DNA of 64,000 bases from Thermocrinis minervae. Its GTDB lineage: Bacteria > Aquificota > Aquificia > Aquificales > Aquificaceae. Shown here piece after piece: positions 1 to 8,440 of the stretch; position 1 is the first letter of the stretch, and each line of letters starts with the position of its first letter. Where the stretch lies: assembly GCF_900142435.1 (NCBI RefSeq), contig NZ_LT670846.1, forward strand, positions 62,001 through 126,000, given 5' to 3'. The notes beneath the pieces were generated by a model. It was given only the letters and a program-made list of their open reading frames with translations, was not told the origin of the DNA and ran no database searches. A program made the position numbers and the translations under genes.

Positions 1-1845
1 AAGAACTTTCTCCCATACGTTCAAAGACCAAAACCCTATAGAATGCAAACTTACCTGCGCATAGATCACAGGGCAAGAGTAGGCCTTGAACTCACAGAAA
101 GTTACGAAGGTCACAAGGAACACTCTCTCTTTGGTATCCTTGACAGAACCATAACCCCCATGGGAAGAAGACTTCTCAAGTTCAACATACTACATCCTTA
201 CAGCAGCTTGGATGCTATACTCAAAGTCCAGGATGCTGTTGAAGAGCTGATCCAAAAAAGACACGTGCTTAAGACGTTAAGGGAACTCCTGGATGGCATA
301 CACGACCTTGAAAAGCTTGTATCACGCATAAGCGGTAATATGGCAACACCCAGAGACCTTGTACATCTCAAAAAAGCCCTCTACTCAGTCTATCAGATAA
401 AGGACCTAGTAGATAGAGAGTTAAGCTCAGAGTTCTTCAAGGAGCTATACTTTGCAGACACGCTCCATTTAGCCCAAGAGATAGACAGGGTACTCGTTGA
501 TGACCCACCCTTGCACGTAAAAGAGGGGGGGCTCATAAAAGACGGTGTTAGTAAGGAACTTGATGAACTAAAGTCAGTAAGGGACAACTCAGAAAGTATC
601 CTAAAAGAGTACGAAGAAGAACTAAGAACCTTAACAGGCATAGGAAGCCTAAAGATAGGCTACAACAAGGTAATGGGTTATTACATAGAGGTTACAAAGC
701 CAAACCTCAAGTTTGTACCTTCGTACTTTAAGCGCAGGCAAACCTTAAGCAACGCCGAAAGGTTCACAACAGACAAACTTATAGAGTTAGAAGAAAAGAT
801 AATGGCAAGTCAAAAGAAGATAGAGCTTATTGAGTACGAACTCTATTCACAACTGAAGGCCCATATCCTATCCTACATAGAAGACATAGCAAAAAACGCG
901 AAAGCTATAGCCCAGCTTGATTACGTTCAATCCTTAGCTACCATAGCCATAGAAAAGGATTGGACTAAGCCAAGAATGGTTGAAGAAAAGGTCATACATA
1001 TAGAAGGCGGAAGACATCCGGTCATAGAAAGCTTCGTTAGGGATTACGTACCCAACGATACACACATGGATGAAGAGAGTTTTATGATGGTCATAACAGG
1101 TCCCAACATGGCAGGGAAGTCTAGCTACATAAGGCAGGTGGCCCTTATCACCATATTGGCCCATATGGGTTCTTTTGTACCTGCCAAAAGTGCTACCATA
1201 GGTCTGGTGAGCTCTGTGCATACACGCATAGGCTCGGGTGATATGCTTGCCTTGGGTGTTTCCACCTTCATGAACGAGATGCTAGACGTAGCAAGCATGC
1301 TAAACACTGCAGACGAAAGAAGCCTTCTGATACTTGACGAGCTAGGTAGAGGAACTTCCACATACGACGGAATAGCCATCTCTAAGGCCATCCTTGAATA
1401 CATACACGACAAATTAAAGGCTAGAACCTTGGTGGCAACCCATTACACAGAACTGACAGAGCTGGAAGGAAAGCTTAAAGGGCTGAAGAACTATCACATG
1501 GCAGCCATTCAGGAGGATAAAGACGTGCGGTTTCTATACGTACTCAAAAGAGGTCCCTCAAACGGTAGCCTTGGTGTATACATAGCCCAGATGGCAGGCC
1601 TACCAGAGGAGATAGTATCAAAGGCGCATCAGTACTACAGTATGCTGGCTACAAAGTCCGAAGTTCCTACACTCGAAGAAGTCTACCAGAAGAGCATTCA
1701 GATGGAGCAAGTGGAGAAGCTCCAACGGATAGCGGAGAAGTTAAAGAGTGTAGACGTTGCAAACCTAACACCTCTCCAAGCCCTCCTATTACTGGCTCAG
1801 TTAAAAGAGGAACTACTTATAGATAAAGAGCACTATCTTCTTTAG
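1..1845 (+). CDS. mutS: DNA mismatch repair protein MutS, 3' part (5' end outside window)
   Basis: MutS binds mispaired or looped-out bases and uses ATP to start mismatch repair. The frame is open from base 1, so the gene starts upstream; about 614 codons are present, missing the mismatch-recognition domain and part of the connector. What remains is the core/lever and clamp helices followed by the ATPase domain. Walker A (GPNMAGKSS) is encoded near 1099 and the Walker B/signature segment (LDELGRGTSTYDG) near 1333. GRGTS and the clamp mark MutS1 rather than the Smr-type MutS2. The 3' end runs 33 nt into the convergent small gene on the minus strand. ATG 43 is an internal Met, not the start. 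Confidence 0.95.
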   Translation, partial: KNFLPYVQRPKPYRMQTYLRIDHRARVGLELTESYEGHKEHSLFGILDRTITPMGRRLLKFNILHPYSSLDAILKVQDAVEELIQKRHVLKTLRELLDGIHDLEKLVSRISGNMATPRDLVHLKKALYSVYQIKDLVDRELSSEFFKELYFADTLHLAQEIDRVLVDDPPLHVKEGGLIKDGVSKELDELKSVRDNSESILKEYEEELRTLTGIGSLKIGYNKVMGYYIEVTKPNLKFVPSYFKRRQTLSNAERFTTDKLIELEEKIMASQKKIELIEYELYSQLKAHILSYIEDIAKNAKAIAQLDYVQSLATIAIEKDWTKPRMVEEKVIHIEGGRHPVIESFVRDYVPNDTHMDEESFMMVITGPNMAGKSSYIRQVALITILAHMGSFVPAKSATIGLVSSVHTRIGSGDMLALGVSTFMNEMLDVASMLNTADERSLLILDELGRGTSTYDGIAISKAILEYIHDKLKARTLVATHYTELTELEGKLKGLKNYHMAAIQEDKDVRFLYVLKRGPSNGSLGVYIAQMAGLPEEIVSKAHQYYSMLATKSEVPTLEEVYQKSIQMEQVEKLQRIAEKLKSVDVANLTPLQALLLLAQLKEELLIDKEHYLL

Positions 1846-2070
1846 ATCCTTATCTTCTTTTATAACGCATATATGGGTAGACTCTTCCAGTCTGTCTGTT
1901 AGCTGACCGCTTTTTCTGTTTATAAAGTAAACTTTATCGTCCGCGTGTTTGTCTTTACTAAACTCTTCTCTTTTGAACACCTTTACTTCAAAAGGCATAC
2001 CTCTATAACCATAGAGCAAACCCACTATTAGAGCTAGGGCTTTATCTCCTTTAAGATTCAAGTTCTTCAT
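1813..2070 (-). CDS. Small hypothetical protein downstream of ftsZ
   Basis: An 85-residue protein I do not recognise. Its ATG overlaps the ftsZ stop by 4 nt (ATGA), so it is very likely translated with ftsZ as the last gene of the ftsQ-ftsA-ftsZ run. It is rich in Lys and Asp, has no membrane segment or Cys motif, and looks like a small alpha/beta protein (hydrophobic KALALIVGLLYG near residues 10-21). Its 3' end overlaps the convergent mutS end by 33 nt. The strict coupling to ftsZ supports a real gene; a role in division is only suggested by position. Confidence 0.6.
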   Translation of the reverse strand: MKNLNLKGDKALALIVGLLYGYRGMPFEVKVFKREEFSKDKHADDKVYFINRKSGQLTDRLEESTHICVIKEDKDLKKIVLFIYK

Positions 2071-3146
2071 AGCTTTCTCTTTCTTCTTAGGTATGCAGGG
2101 ACATCTTCTACCTCGGGTTGAACTGCCTCTATCTGAGATTCTGGTACAACTTTCTTAACATCCTTTACTTCTGGCTTTTTAACTAGCTTCAGATGTTGTG
2201 ACTGGACATTTTCAAAATCTGTAGCCACTATAGCTACACGCATAAAGCTTTCTTTGTTTTCCTCTAAAACGGCACCGAATATAATGAGAGCATCGTCAGC
2301 AGCAACACTCCTTATCCTGCTCATAGCCTCATCTATATCTCTGAAGGGTATATCCTCGCTTACCCAGAAGGTTACAAGCAGGCGTCTGGCTCCTTCTATG
2401 CTGTTGCCTTCTAGCAGAGGGCTGGTTATAGCCTGCTCTATTGCGTACTCCTTCCTTGAGTCTTTGCTTGTTTCGCCTATACCTATAAGCGCTAGACCAC
2501 CTTTTTCCATGATAGTCTTAACGTCTGCAAAGTCTACGTTTATAAGTGCCGGAGTTACAACTATACCGGTTATACCTCTAACAGCCTTAGATAGTACATC
2601 GTCTACCATCTTAAAGGCTTCCTTTATACTCAGGTTTCTGTCAGACAACTCTGCGAGTTTTTGGTTGTTAACCACTATGTAAGTATCTACAACGTCTTTT
2701 AGTCTTTCTAAACCCTCCTCGGCTACCTGCATCCTCCTTGGGCCTTCAAAAGCGAAAGGTTTTGTAACAACAGCAACTGTAAGTATACCCATCTCCTTCG
2801 CAGCTTCTGCTATGATGGGTGCAGCACCAGTACCAGTACCACCACCAAGACCTACAGCTAAGAAGAGCATATCCGTGTTTCTCAGTATCTCTCTTATCTT
2901 GTCAATATCCTCTAAAGCTGCCTGTTCCCCAACCTCAGGCTTTGCTCCAGCTCCGAGACCCTTCGTGACCTTTTCTCCTATTTGTATCTTATTGGGAACT
3001 TCAAGCTTGGTAAGATGCTGAACATCTGTGTTTATGACAAAAAGCTCAACGCCTTCTATACCATCAAGGTACATACGGTTTACAGCGTTAGAACCACCTC
3101 CACCAACACCAAAAACCTTTATCCTCGTCGGGTTAAGACTTTCCAT
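2067..3146 (-). CDS. ftsZ: Cell division GTPase FtsZ
   Basis: FtsZ is the tubulin-like GTPase that polymerises into the division ring. The 359-residue protein shows the N-terminal nucleotide-binding stretch VGGGGSNAVNRM (about residues 14-25) and the tubulin signature GGGTGTG at 101-107. The T7-loop region and a long C-terminal linker follow. It ends in VPAYLRRKRKL, which resembles the conserved FtsA-binding tail. Length is close to the family norm. It lies 10 nt after ftsA and overlaps the next small gene by 4 nt, so ftsQ, ftsA, ftsZ and the small gene form one transcription unit. Confidence 0.98.
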   Translation of the reverse strand: MESLNPTRIKVFGVGGGGSNAVNRMYLDGIEGVELFVINTDVQHLTKLEVPNKIQIGEKVTKGLGAGAKPEVGEQAALEDIDKIREILRNTDMLFLAVGLGGGTGTGAAPIIAEAAKEMGILTVAVVTKPFAFEGPRRMQVAEEGLERLKDVVDTYIVVNNQKLAELSDRNLSIKEAFKMVDDVLSKAVRGITGIVVTPALINVDFADVKTIMEKGGLALIGIGETSKDSRKEYAIEQAITSPLLEGNSIEGARRLLVTFWVSEDIPFRDIDEAMSRIRSVAADDALIIFGAVLEENKESFMRVAIVATDFENVQSQHLKLVKKPEVKDVKKVVPESQIEAVQPEVEDVPAYLRRKRKL

Positions 3147-3156
3147 GTTTCACCCC

Positions 3157-4395
3157 CTATATTACATCCTTTAGGAAAGACTTTATCTTCTCTAAAATAC
3201 TACCCAGTAAAGAATTTCTTGGTACATCCATCTTCACTTCCCCACTAGACAACAGCCCACTCGGATTTTTATGACACACCTTCAAAAGACCCACGGCCGT
3301 AGCATAAGCTGGATCACTTATCTTTTCCTTTAAACCTACCACTCCGTAAGGATAGCCTATCCTTACTGGCATATCAAAGTGCCTTTCAAGAAACTCTTTA
3401 ATGCCATAGAGCTTAGCGCATCCACCAGTTATAACTATACCAGCATTTGCAGCTTCTAGGCTAGCTCCACGCGAAGTTATTATATCCGTCAACCTCTCCA
3501 TGATCTCTTCAAGTCTTATCTGGATAACCTCCGCAAGCTGTCTCCTTTCTATGGTCGTCTCCTTTTCCTCACCCCTAGGCTTTATCTTTATCCTTTCAGT
3601 CTCACTCACCATATCGTAAAGAGCACATCCATACTCTATCTTAATCCTCTCAGCTTGCTCGGTGGTTACCTTTAAAAAGTGGGCTATATCCTTGGTTATG
3701 TTCAACCCTCCCATAGGTATGCTTGCGGTTATGTAAGGAGCTCCTTCTAAGAACAGTGTAAAATCTGTGAGTCCTGCTCCCATGTCTATGAGAAGCACCC
3801 CTTCTTCCTTCTCCTCCTGTGTCAAAACAGCTTCCGCAGATGCGAGTATACTCACATACCTGTCTACAAGACCTAATCCTGCGGATTGAAGGACCTTTTC
3901 TAAGTTTCTTATGATGGTACTGCTTAGCTTTACAACGTGAAGCTCTACGCTAAGCCTCGAACCATAGAGACCAACTGGATCTATTATACCTTCCTGGTCG
4001 TCAAGAGTGAACTTGCGCGGTATCTGTGCCACTACCTCGTACCCTTCCTCCCTGGACCTAGTTATAGCTCTCTCTATAAGTCTTTCTATGTGTATTCGAT
4101 CTACCTCCGTTGGTTGTGGTGATAAGCTTATAGTATCCCTTTCATTCTGACTCTTTAAGTCTGGCCCAGATAGGGCTAAGCACACAGAAGACACCTTAGA
4201 AGAAAGCATCTCCTGCACATCTTTGCGTACTAAGCTGACAGAGTTTACAGCGAGGTCAAGTCTTTTTACAAAACCTCTTTCTATCCCTTTAGACTGCGTT
4301 TCACCTATTGCTATTATGTTTATGTCGTTATAAGTATCGATTTCCCCAACTAATAAAACTACCTTACTTGTACCAACATCTAACGCAGCAATCAT
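3157..4395 (-). CDS. ftsA: Cell division protein FtsA
   Basis: FtsA is the actin-like ATPase that ties FtsZ filaments to the inner membrane. The 412-residue protein starts directly with the phosphate-1 motif (AALDVGTSKVVLLVGE). It has the SHS2/1C region (residues about 80-170), the second phosphate and adenosine motifs (LIDMGAGLTDFTLF; VITGGCAKLYGI), and ends in a basic amphipathic helix (LLGSILEKIKSFLKDVI) that fits the membrane-targeting sequence. Its ATG overlaps the ftsQ stop as ATGA. Confidence 0.97.
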   Translation of the reverse strand: MIAALDVGTSKVVLLVGEIDTYNDINIIAIGETQSKGIERGFVKRLDLAVNSVSLVRKDVQEMLSSKVSSVCLALSGPDLKSQNERDTISLSPQPTEVDRIHIERLIERAITRSREEGYEVVAQIPRKFTLDDQEGIIDPVGLYGSRLSVELHVVKLSSTIIRNLEKVLQSAGLGLVDRYVSILASAEAVLTQEEKEEGVLLIDMGAGLTDFTLFLEGAPYITASIPMGGLNITKDIAHFLKVTTEQAERIKIEYGCALYDMVSETERIKIKPRGEEKETTIERRQLAEVIQIRLEEIMERLTDIITSRGASLEAANAGIVITGGCAKLYGIKEFLERHFDMPVRIGYPYGVVGLKEKISDPAYATAVGLLKVCHKNPSGLLSSGEVKMDVPRNSLLGSILEKIKSFLKDVI

Positions 4396-5114
4396 TTTGA
4401 GTTCAGCCCTTCCTTTAATATCACCATATCCTTTAAGGTTAAATCTACAGTCGAACCTGTCATACTCATATTATAAACCCTACTCAAAGACCCAATAATC
4501 TGTTGATCTATTTCCCAAATAGGTGGTAATATAAACTTATTCCCCTTTTCTGAATAGAGTACAGTTTGGATATCACTAAGATAAATTTCCTTCAAACCTT
4601 CTCCCATCACTGAAATAAGACTGTTTATATTCTTAAAATAGTCTTTCACTATAGAAACATCGTAGGTATAAATGTATGGATATGTGATAGGAATGTAGGG
4701 GTTTTGGAAAAGATTGCCCTTCTGATCTACATAAAAAACCTTATCCTGGTAGAATACGGTAAAGTATGGTTTCCTCTCTTTTAAGTAAATTTCCAAGTAT
4801 GCACCTTCTTTTGTGATAAGCCTTCTTATGTCTAGCTCCTCCACGGCATTAAAAAAGCGAGAGTTTATTGCAGATTTTAGTCCATCGGAACTCATATAAA
4901 GCCAGTTGCCCTTATAACGCTGAACTACTATTTCAGATATTGCCGATGGGGGTATATAAGTGGTTGAAAGGACATTTATACCTCTTACCTTAAAAAAAGG
5001 AAGATAACCTATTAAGTATGGAAGAAAGTAACCGACCATAGCCATAGTGCTGATCCAAAAAATTATGATCATGTAATCAACATATTGTCCCGCCTTCCCC
5101 CTTTTAGCTTTCAC
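4392..5114 (-). CDS. ftsQ: Cell division protein FtsQ/DivIB
   Basis: A 240-residue bitopic protein: short basic cytoplasmic tail, one membrane helix (about residues 14-38), then a periplasmic POTRA-like segment (PFFKVRGINVLSTTYIPPSAI) and the FtsQ beta domain. FtsQ links early and late divisome proteins. Position immediately before ftsA and ftsZ is the classic order. The start is a GTG at 5114-5112 with no clear Shine-Dalgarno site. A strong -10 lies only 10 nt upstream, so the mRNA probably has a leader of a few bases. Sequence conservation in the family is low, so the name rests on topology plus context. Confidence 0.88.
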   Translation of the reverse strand: MKAKRGKAGQYVDYMIIIFWISTMAMVGYFLPYLIGYLPFFKVRGINVLSTTYIPPSAISEIVVQRYKGNWLYMSSDGLKSAINSRFFNAVEELDIRRLITKEGAYLEIYLKERKPYFTVFYQDKVFYVDQKGNLFQNPYIPITYPYIYTYDVSIVKDYFKNINSLISVMGEGLKEIYLSDIQTVLYSEKGNKFILPPIWEIDQQIIGSLSRVYNMSMTGSTVDLTLKDMVILKEGLNSK

Positions 5115-5124
5115 AGCTTTTAAA

Positions 5125-5130
5125 ATTATA
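5125..5130 (-). promoter_or_regulatory. Extended -10 promoter of ftsQAZ
   Basis: On the minus strand the sequence reads TGGTATAAT, an extended -10, with TATAAT at 5130-5125. The expected start point lies about 3-5 nt before the GTG of ftsQ, giving a nearly leaderless transcript. No good -35 is visible. The same TGGTATAAT occurs at the divergent ccsA promoter. Confidence 0.6.
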
Positions 5131-5205
5131 CCATTGTACTCTGAATAAACGATCCCTTTTATTAATTCACCAGCTGATACAAATTTCCTTTTGCGTATAG
5201 TTCTG

Positions 5206-5214
5206 TGGTATAAT
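5206..5214 (+). promoter_or_regulatory. Extended -10 promoter of ccsA-ccsB
   Basis: TGGTATAAT is a perfect extended -10 (TATAAT at 5209-5214). No convincing -35 is present at 17 bp. A transcript from about 5221 would carry a 25-nt leader with the Shine-Dalgarno site GAAGGAGG at 5232-5239. Confidence 0.6.
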
Positions 5215-5245
5215 CAAGATCATACACTTTTGAAGGAGGAAAGGT

Positions 5246-6547
5246 ATGAACCTCTACGAGTACGAGGCATATGAGAAGATATTCAAAAAGTACAACATAC
5301 CAACTCCCAAATGTATGTTTGCAGACCACATAAACGACCAGCTGGTGGAGTTTGTCAGAGAACTTGGCCAGTGTGTAGTAAAGTCACAGGTACTCGTAGG
5401 TAAGAGGGGTAAGGCAGGTGCTGTAAAGGTATGCAAAAGCCCTGAAGACGCTCTTGAAACCGTTGAAGCCCTCCTCAAATACCCAGTCTATGGTGAAATG
5501 CCAGTAGGCGTGCTCGTCTGTGAAAAGGCCAACATCCTTAAAGAGCTTTATGCTTCAATAACCTACTCCACAGAAGTTAGAGCTCCTGTTGTTACCCTAA
5601 GCTTGGAAGGTGGTATGGATATAGAAGAAGTGCCACCAGAGAAAGTGAAGAGCTGGGAGATAAACCCACTTAAAGGTCTTTATCCTCACATGGTTAGAAA
5701 CTACCTGCTTGAGCTTGGTTTCCCTCAAGAGTACATGGGAGTTCTGAGAGAACTCTCAGAAGTAATAGCCAACATGTACAGGGCCTTCTGGGAAGCAGAA
5801 GCAAGGCTGTTGGAGATTAACCCCCTTGCTATATGCCAGGTGGGTGACAAACAGAAGGTGTTGGCCCTTGACGCTGTGGTCACTATAGACGACGATGCAT
5901 CTGTACCACCTGCCAAGATATACGGTGTTAGGACAGCACTAAAAAGACCTCCAACGGAAAGGGAAATAGAAGCATCCCTGATAGACAGGGATGACCACAG
6001 GGGTAAGGCAGGTTCTTACGTGGAGATGGATGGAGACATAGCCATGATGACCTTTGGCGGTGGTGGTTCCACGGTTACCATAGAGACCACTTATGCAGTA
6101 GGTCTTAAACCTGCCAACTTTACAGACATAGGTGGAAACCCACCGGCAGAAAAGATGTACAAGATAACCAGGATAATCCTTTCTAAGCCCGGCATAAGGG
6201 GTGTGCTGGTGTGTGGGGGTACAGCAAACAACACGAGGATAGATGTAACCTTAGGTGAAGGTGTCGCTAATGCAATAAGAGACCTATATAAGGAAGGTAA
6301 GCTTGACCCTAACTGGATATGGGTGGTAAGGAGGAACGGACCAGAGGCAGAAAAAGGACTCAGAATGCTCTACGAAGCCTTCAAGGAGTGTGGTGTTAAG
6401 GGTGAGATATACGACTCTTCACTACCTTTGACAGAAGCCCCCATCAGGCTCAAAGAGCTCCTAGATCTGTGCGCTAAAAAAGTTCAGAAGCAAGAAGAAG
6501 AAGATAGGCCTTTGACGGAAGAACAGGCTTCTGATCTTGGAATATAA
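5246..6547 (+). CDS. ccsA: Citryl-CoA synthetase large subunit
   Basis: Together with CcsB this enzyme converts citrate, CoA and ATP to citryl-CoA, the first half of citrate cleavage in the reductive TCA cycle of Hydrogenobacter and Aquifex. The 433-residue protein has an N-terminal ATP-grasp domain (about residues 1-240) like SucC, and a C-terminal CoA-ligase domain with FGGGGSTVTIETTYAVGL and DIGGNPPAEKMYK. It is clearly longer than ordinary SucC (about 385) and close to the 46-kDa CcsA of H. thermophilus. A very good Shine-Dalgarno site precedes ATG 5246. ccsB follows directly. A succinyl- or malyl-CoA ligase is the alternative, but length and lineage favour CcsA. Confidence 0.88.
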   Translation: MNLYEYEAYEKIFKKYNIPTPKCMFADHINDQLVEFVRELGQCVVKSQVLVGKRGKAGAVKVCKSPEDALETVEALLKYPVYGEMPVGVLVCEKANILKELYASITYSTEVRAPVVTLSLEGGMDIEEVPPEKVKSWEINPLKGLYPHMVRNYLLELGFPQEYMGVLRELSEVIANMYRAFWEAEARLLEINPLAICQVGDKQKVLALDAVVTIDDDASVPPAKIYGVRTALKRPPTEREIEASLIDRDDHRGKAGSYVEMDGDIAMMTFGGGGSTVTIETTYAVGLKPANFTDIGGNPPAEKMYKITRIILSKPGIRGVLVCGGTANNTRIDVTLGEGVANAIRDLYKEGKLDPNWIWVVRRNGPEAEKGLRMLYEAFKECGVKGEIYDSSLPLTEAPIRLKELLDLCAKKVQKQEEEDRPLTEEQASDLGI

Positions 6548-6557
6548 GGAGGTTGAC

Positions 6558-7574
6558 ATGAAGGGAACAGTGTACCTAAACGAGAACACTAGGGTGTTGG
6601 TGATAGGTATCACGGGTAGAGAGGCATCACAGGTAGTTACCGAATCTGAAGCACTTTACCCAGGTTACATAGTAGCTGGTGTAACGCCTGGTAAGGGTGG
6701 GTCTCAAGTTGCAGGAAAACCCGTATATAACACTGTAAGGGAAGCCCTAGAGAAACATCCTGAAATAAACACAGGGCTGGTTTACGTGCCACCTGCTTCT
6801 GTGAAAGACGCTGTAATAGAACTCATAGATGCAGGTATAAAGCTCATATACATAGTCACCGAGCATGTACCCATTAGAGATACTGTTTACTTCTACCACT
6901 ACGCCAAAGAGAGGGATGTGATAATAGTAGGTCCCACCTCCTTGGGATGCATGATGCCCGTCTTGCCTGCTAGGATAGGGGCCATAGGTGGAAAGAACCC
7001 ATCCATAGCTTATGCTCCTGGTGGCCTTGTGATACTTTCCAAATCGGGTGGACTCACCACGACTACAGCTGAAATGTTCAAGCGGAGAGGATGGGGTGTT
7101 TACATGGCCCTCGCCCTTGGTGGTGACGTCATATCCTGCACAACCTTCGCTGATGTTCTTGAAAAGATAGCCGATAACCCTAACGTAAAGGGTGTTATCA
7201 TACAGGGTGAAGTGGGTGGTTCTTACGAAGAGAAGGCTGCTGAAACTATACTAAGACTCTACAAAGAAGGAAGGTGGAACAAACCAGTAGCTGCCTTCGT
7301 AGCCGGTAGATTCCAAGAGAAACTAGAGGGTGTATCCTTTGGACATGCAGGTGCTATAGTAGAGAGGGGTAAAGGAAAGGCCACGGACAAGATAAAAGCT
7401 TTTAGCGAAGTGGGAAAGGAAACAGGCCTTGTAAAGGTGGCTGAGTTTTACCACGACCTTGTAAATTGCATAGAGGAATTAGGAGTGCCAAGAGACTTTG
7501 AAGATACTACACCAGAAGGAAAGGTAAAACCACTGTACTCAACCATAGACGAAAACTGCAACTTTGTAGGTTAA
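6558..7574 (+). CDS. ccsB: Citryl-CoA synthetase small subunit
   Basis: This 338-residue partner of CcsA resembles SucD/the alpha subunit of acyl-CoA synthetases. It has a CoA-binding Rossmann domain (VIGITGREASQV near residues 16-27; VAGVTPGKGG). A flavodoxin-like ligase domain follows with the phosphohistidine motif GHAGAIVERGKGKATDK. The start is set at ATG 6558 because AAGGAGG (6546-6552) sits 5 nt upstream; an earlier in-frame ATG at 6537 would lie inside ccsA and lacks a site. The ccsA stop and this ribosome-binding site overlap, so the subunits are translated in tandem. Confidence 0.88.
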   Translation: MKGTVYLNENTRVLVIGITGREASQVVTESEALYPGYIVAGVTPGKGGSQVAGKPVYNTVREALEKHPEINTGLVYVPPASVKDAVIELIDAGIKLIYIVTEHVPIRDTVYFYHYAKERDVIIVGPTSLGCMMPVLPARIGAIGGKNPSIAYAPGGLVILSKSGGLTTTTAEMFKRRGWGVYMALALGGDVISCTTFADVLEKIADNPNVKGVIIQGEVGGSYEEKAAETILRLYKEGRWNKPVAAFVAGRFQEKLEGVSFGHAGAIVERGKGKATDKIKAFSEVGKETGLVKVAEFYHDLVNCIEELGVPRDFEDTTPEGKVKPLYSTIDENCNFVG

Positions 7575-7579
7575 AGAGA

Positions 7580-8440
7580 TCAAGCGGAGAGGAGCCTGTA
7601 GGGTCTTAGCTCCTCTCCCTCCAAAAGGCCAACACCTATAAACTCGTTTCCTTGATAAAGCCTTACAAAAGCTCTTGTATTACCAGGTGAGACACGGAGC
7701 TTTCCCCCCTTTTTTATCCTTTCTCCTTCCTTCACTGAAAGCTTTACCTCCTGCATAAAGTAAAGGGCCTGGTCTATGGGTATGAGGATCTTACTTATGT
7801 CTTCAAGCCTTAAAAGCTCCTCAAGGCTTATAGCATCCTCTACCTTGAAATTACCTATCCAGAGTCTTCTTAGATCTTCAAGATACGCACCGCAAGATAG
7901 GAACATGCCAAGATCATAAACCAAACTTCTTATGTAAGTACCGCTTGATACCTCGTAGAGTATCTTAAGGTATGGAAGTTTGCATTCTAAAAGCTCTGCC
8001 CTGTAAACTTCTACCTGTGATGGCTTTAGACTAGGAGTTTTACCTTCCCTTGCTAGCCTATAAGCCCTTACACCGCCTACCTTCTTAGCAGAGTATGGAG
8101 GTGGTATCTGCTCCAACTTACCCACAAACTTGTCTACGGCTTTTTTTACATCATCACAGCTTACCTTTACAGGTCTCTCCTCTACAATCTTTCCATCCGC
8201 ATCGTATGTATCTGTTATCTTTCCAAGGACAGCTGTAGCCAAATAACCTTTAGGAAGTATGTGGAAGAACTGGGAAAATTTAGTGGCCTCTCCTACTAAG
8301 ACCAGTAATAGCCCTGTAGCTATGGGATCAAGCGTCCCCGTATGACCCACCTTTAGTGCAAACCTGTCTTTAATAGCGTTAAGAACATCCGTTGAAGTTA
8401 ACCACTTTGGCTTATCTACGAGTAGTACGCCTGAAGACAT
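7580..8440 (-). CDS. truB: tRNA pseudouridine-55 synthase TruB
   Basis: TruB makes pseudouridine 55 in the T-loop of tRNAs. The 286-residue protein begins GVLLVDKPKWLTSTDVL. It carries the catalytic motif HTGTLDPIATGLLL (Asp of TLDP is the nucleophile) and the later family motifs PPYSAKKVGGVRAYRLAREG and SSGTYIRSLVYDLG. A short PUA-like C-terminal part follows. The start overlaps the sigma-factor stop by one base (TGATG), so it is coupled to that gene. The 3' end faces ccsB with only 5 bp between. Confidence 0.96.
   Translation of the reverse strand: MSSGVLLVDKPKWLTSTDVLNAIKDRFALKVGHTGTLDPIATGLLLVLVGEATKFSQFFHILPKGYLATAVLGKITDTYDADGKIVEERPVKVSCDDVKKAVDKFVGKLEQIPPPYSAKKVGGVRAYRLAREGKTPSLKPSQVEVYRAELLECKLPYLKILYEVSSGTYIRSLVYDLGMFLSCGAYLEDLRRLWIGNFKVEDAISLEELLRLEDISKILIPIDQALYFMQEVKLSVKEGERIKKGGKLRVSPGNTRAFVRLYQGNEFIGVGLLEGEELRPYRLLSA

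Noticed and set aside
6537-6557. ATG 6537 as start of ccsB
   Set aside because: It lies inside ccsA with no ribosome-binding site, while ATG 6558 has AAGGAGG at ideal distance and matches the family start.
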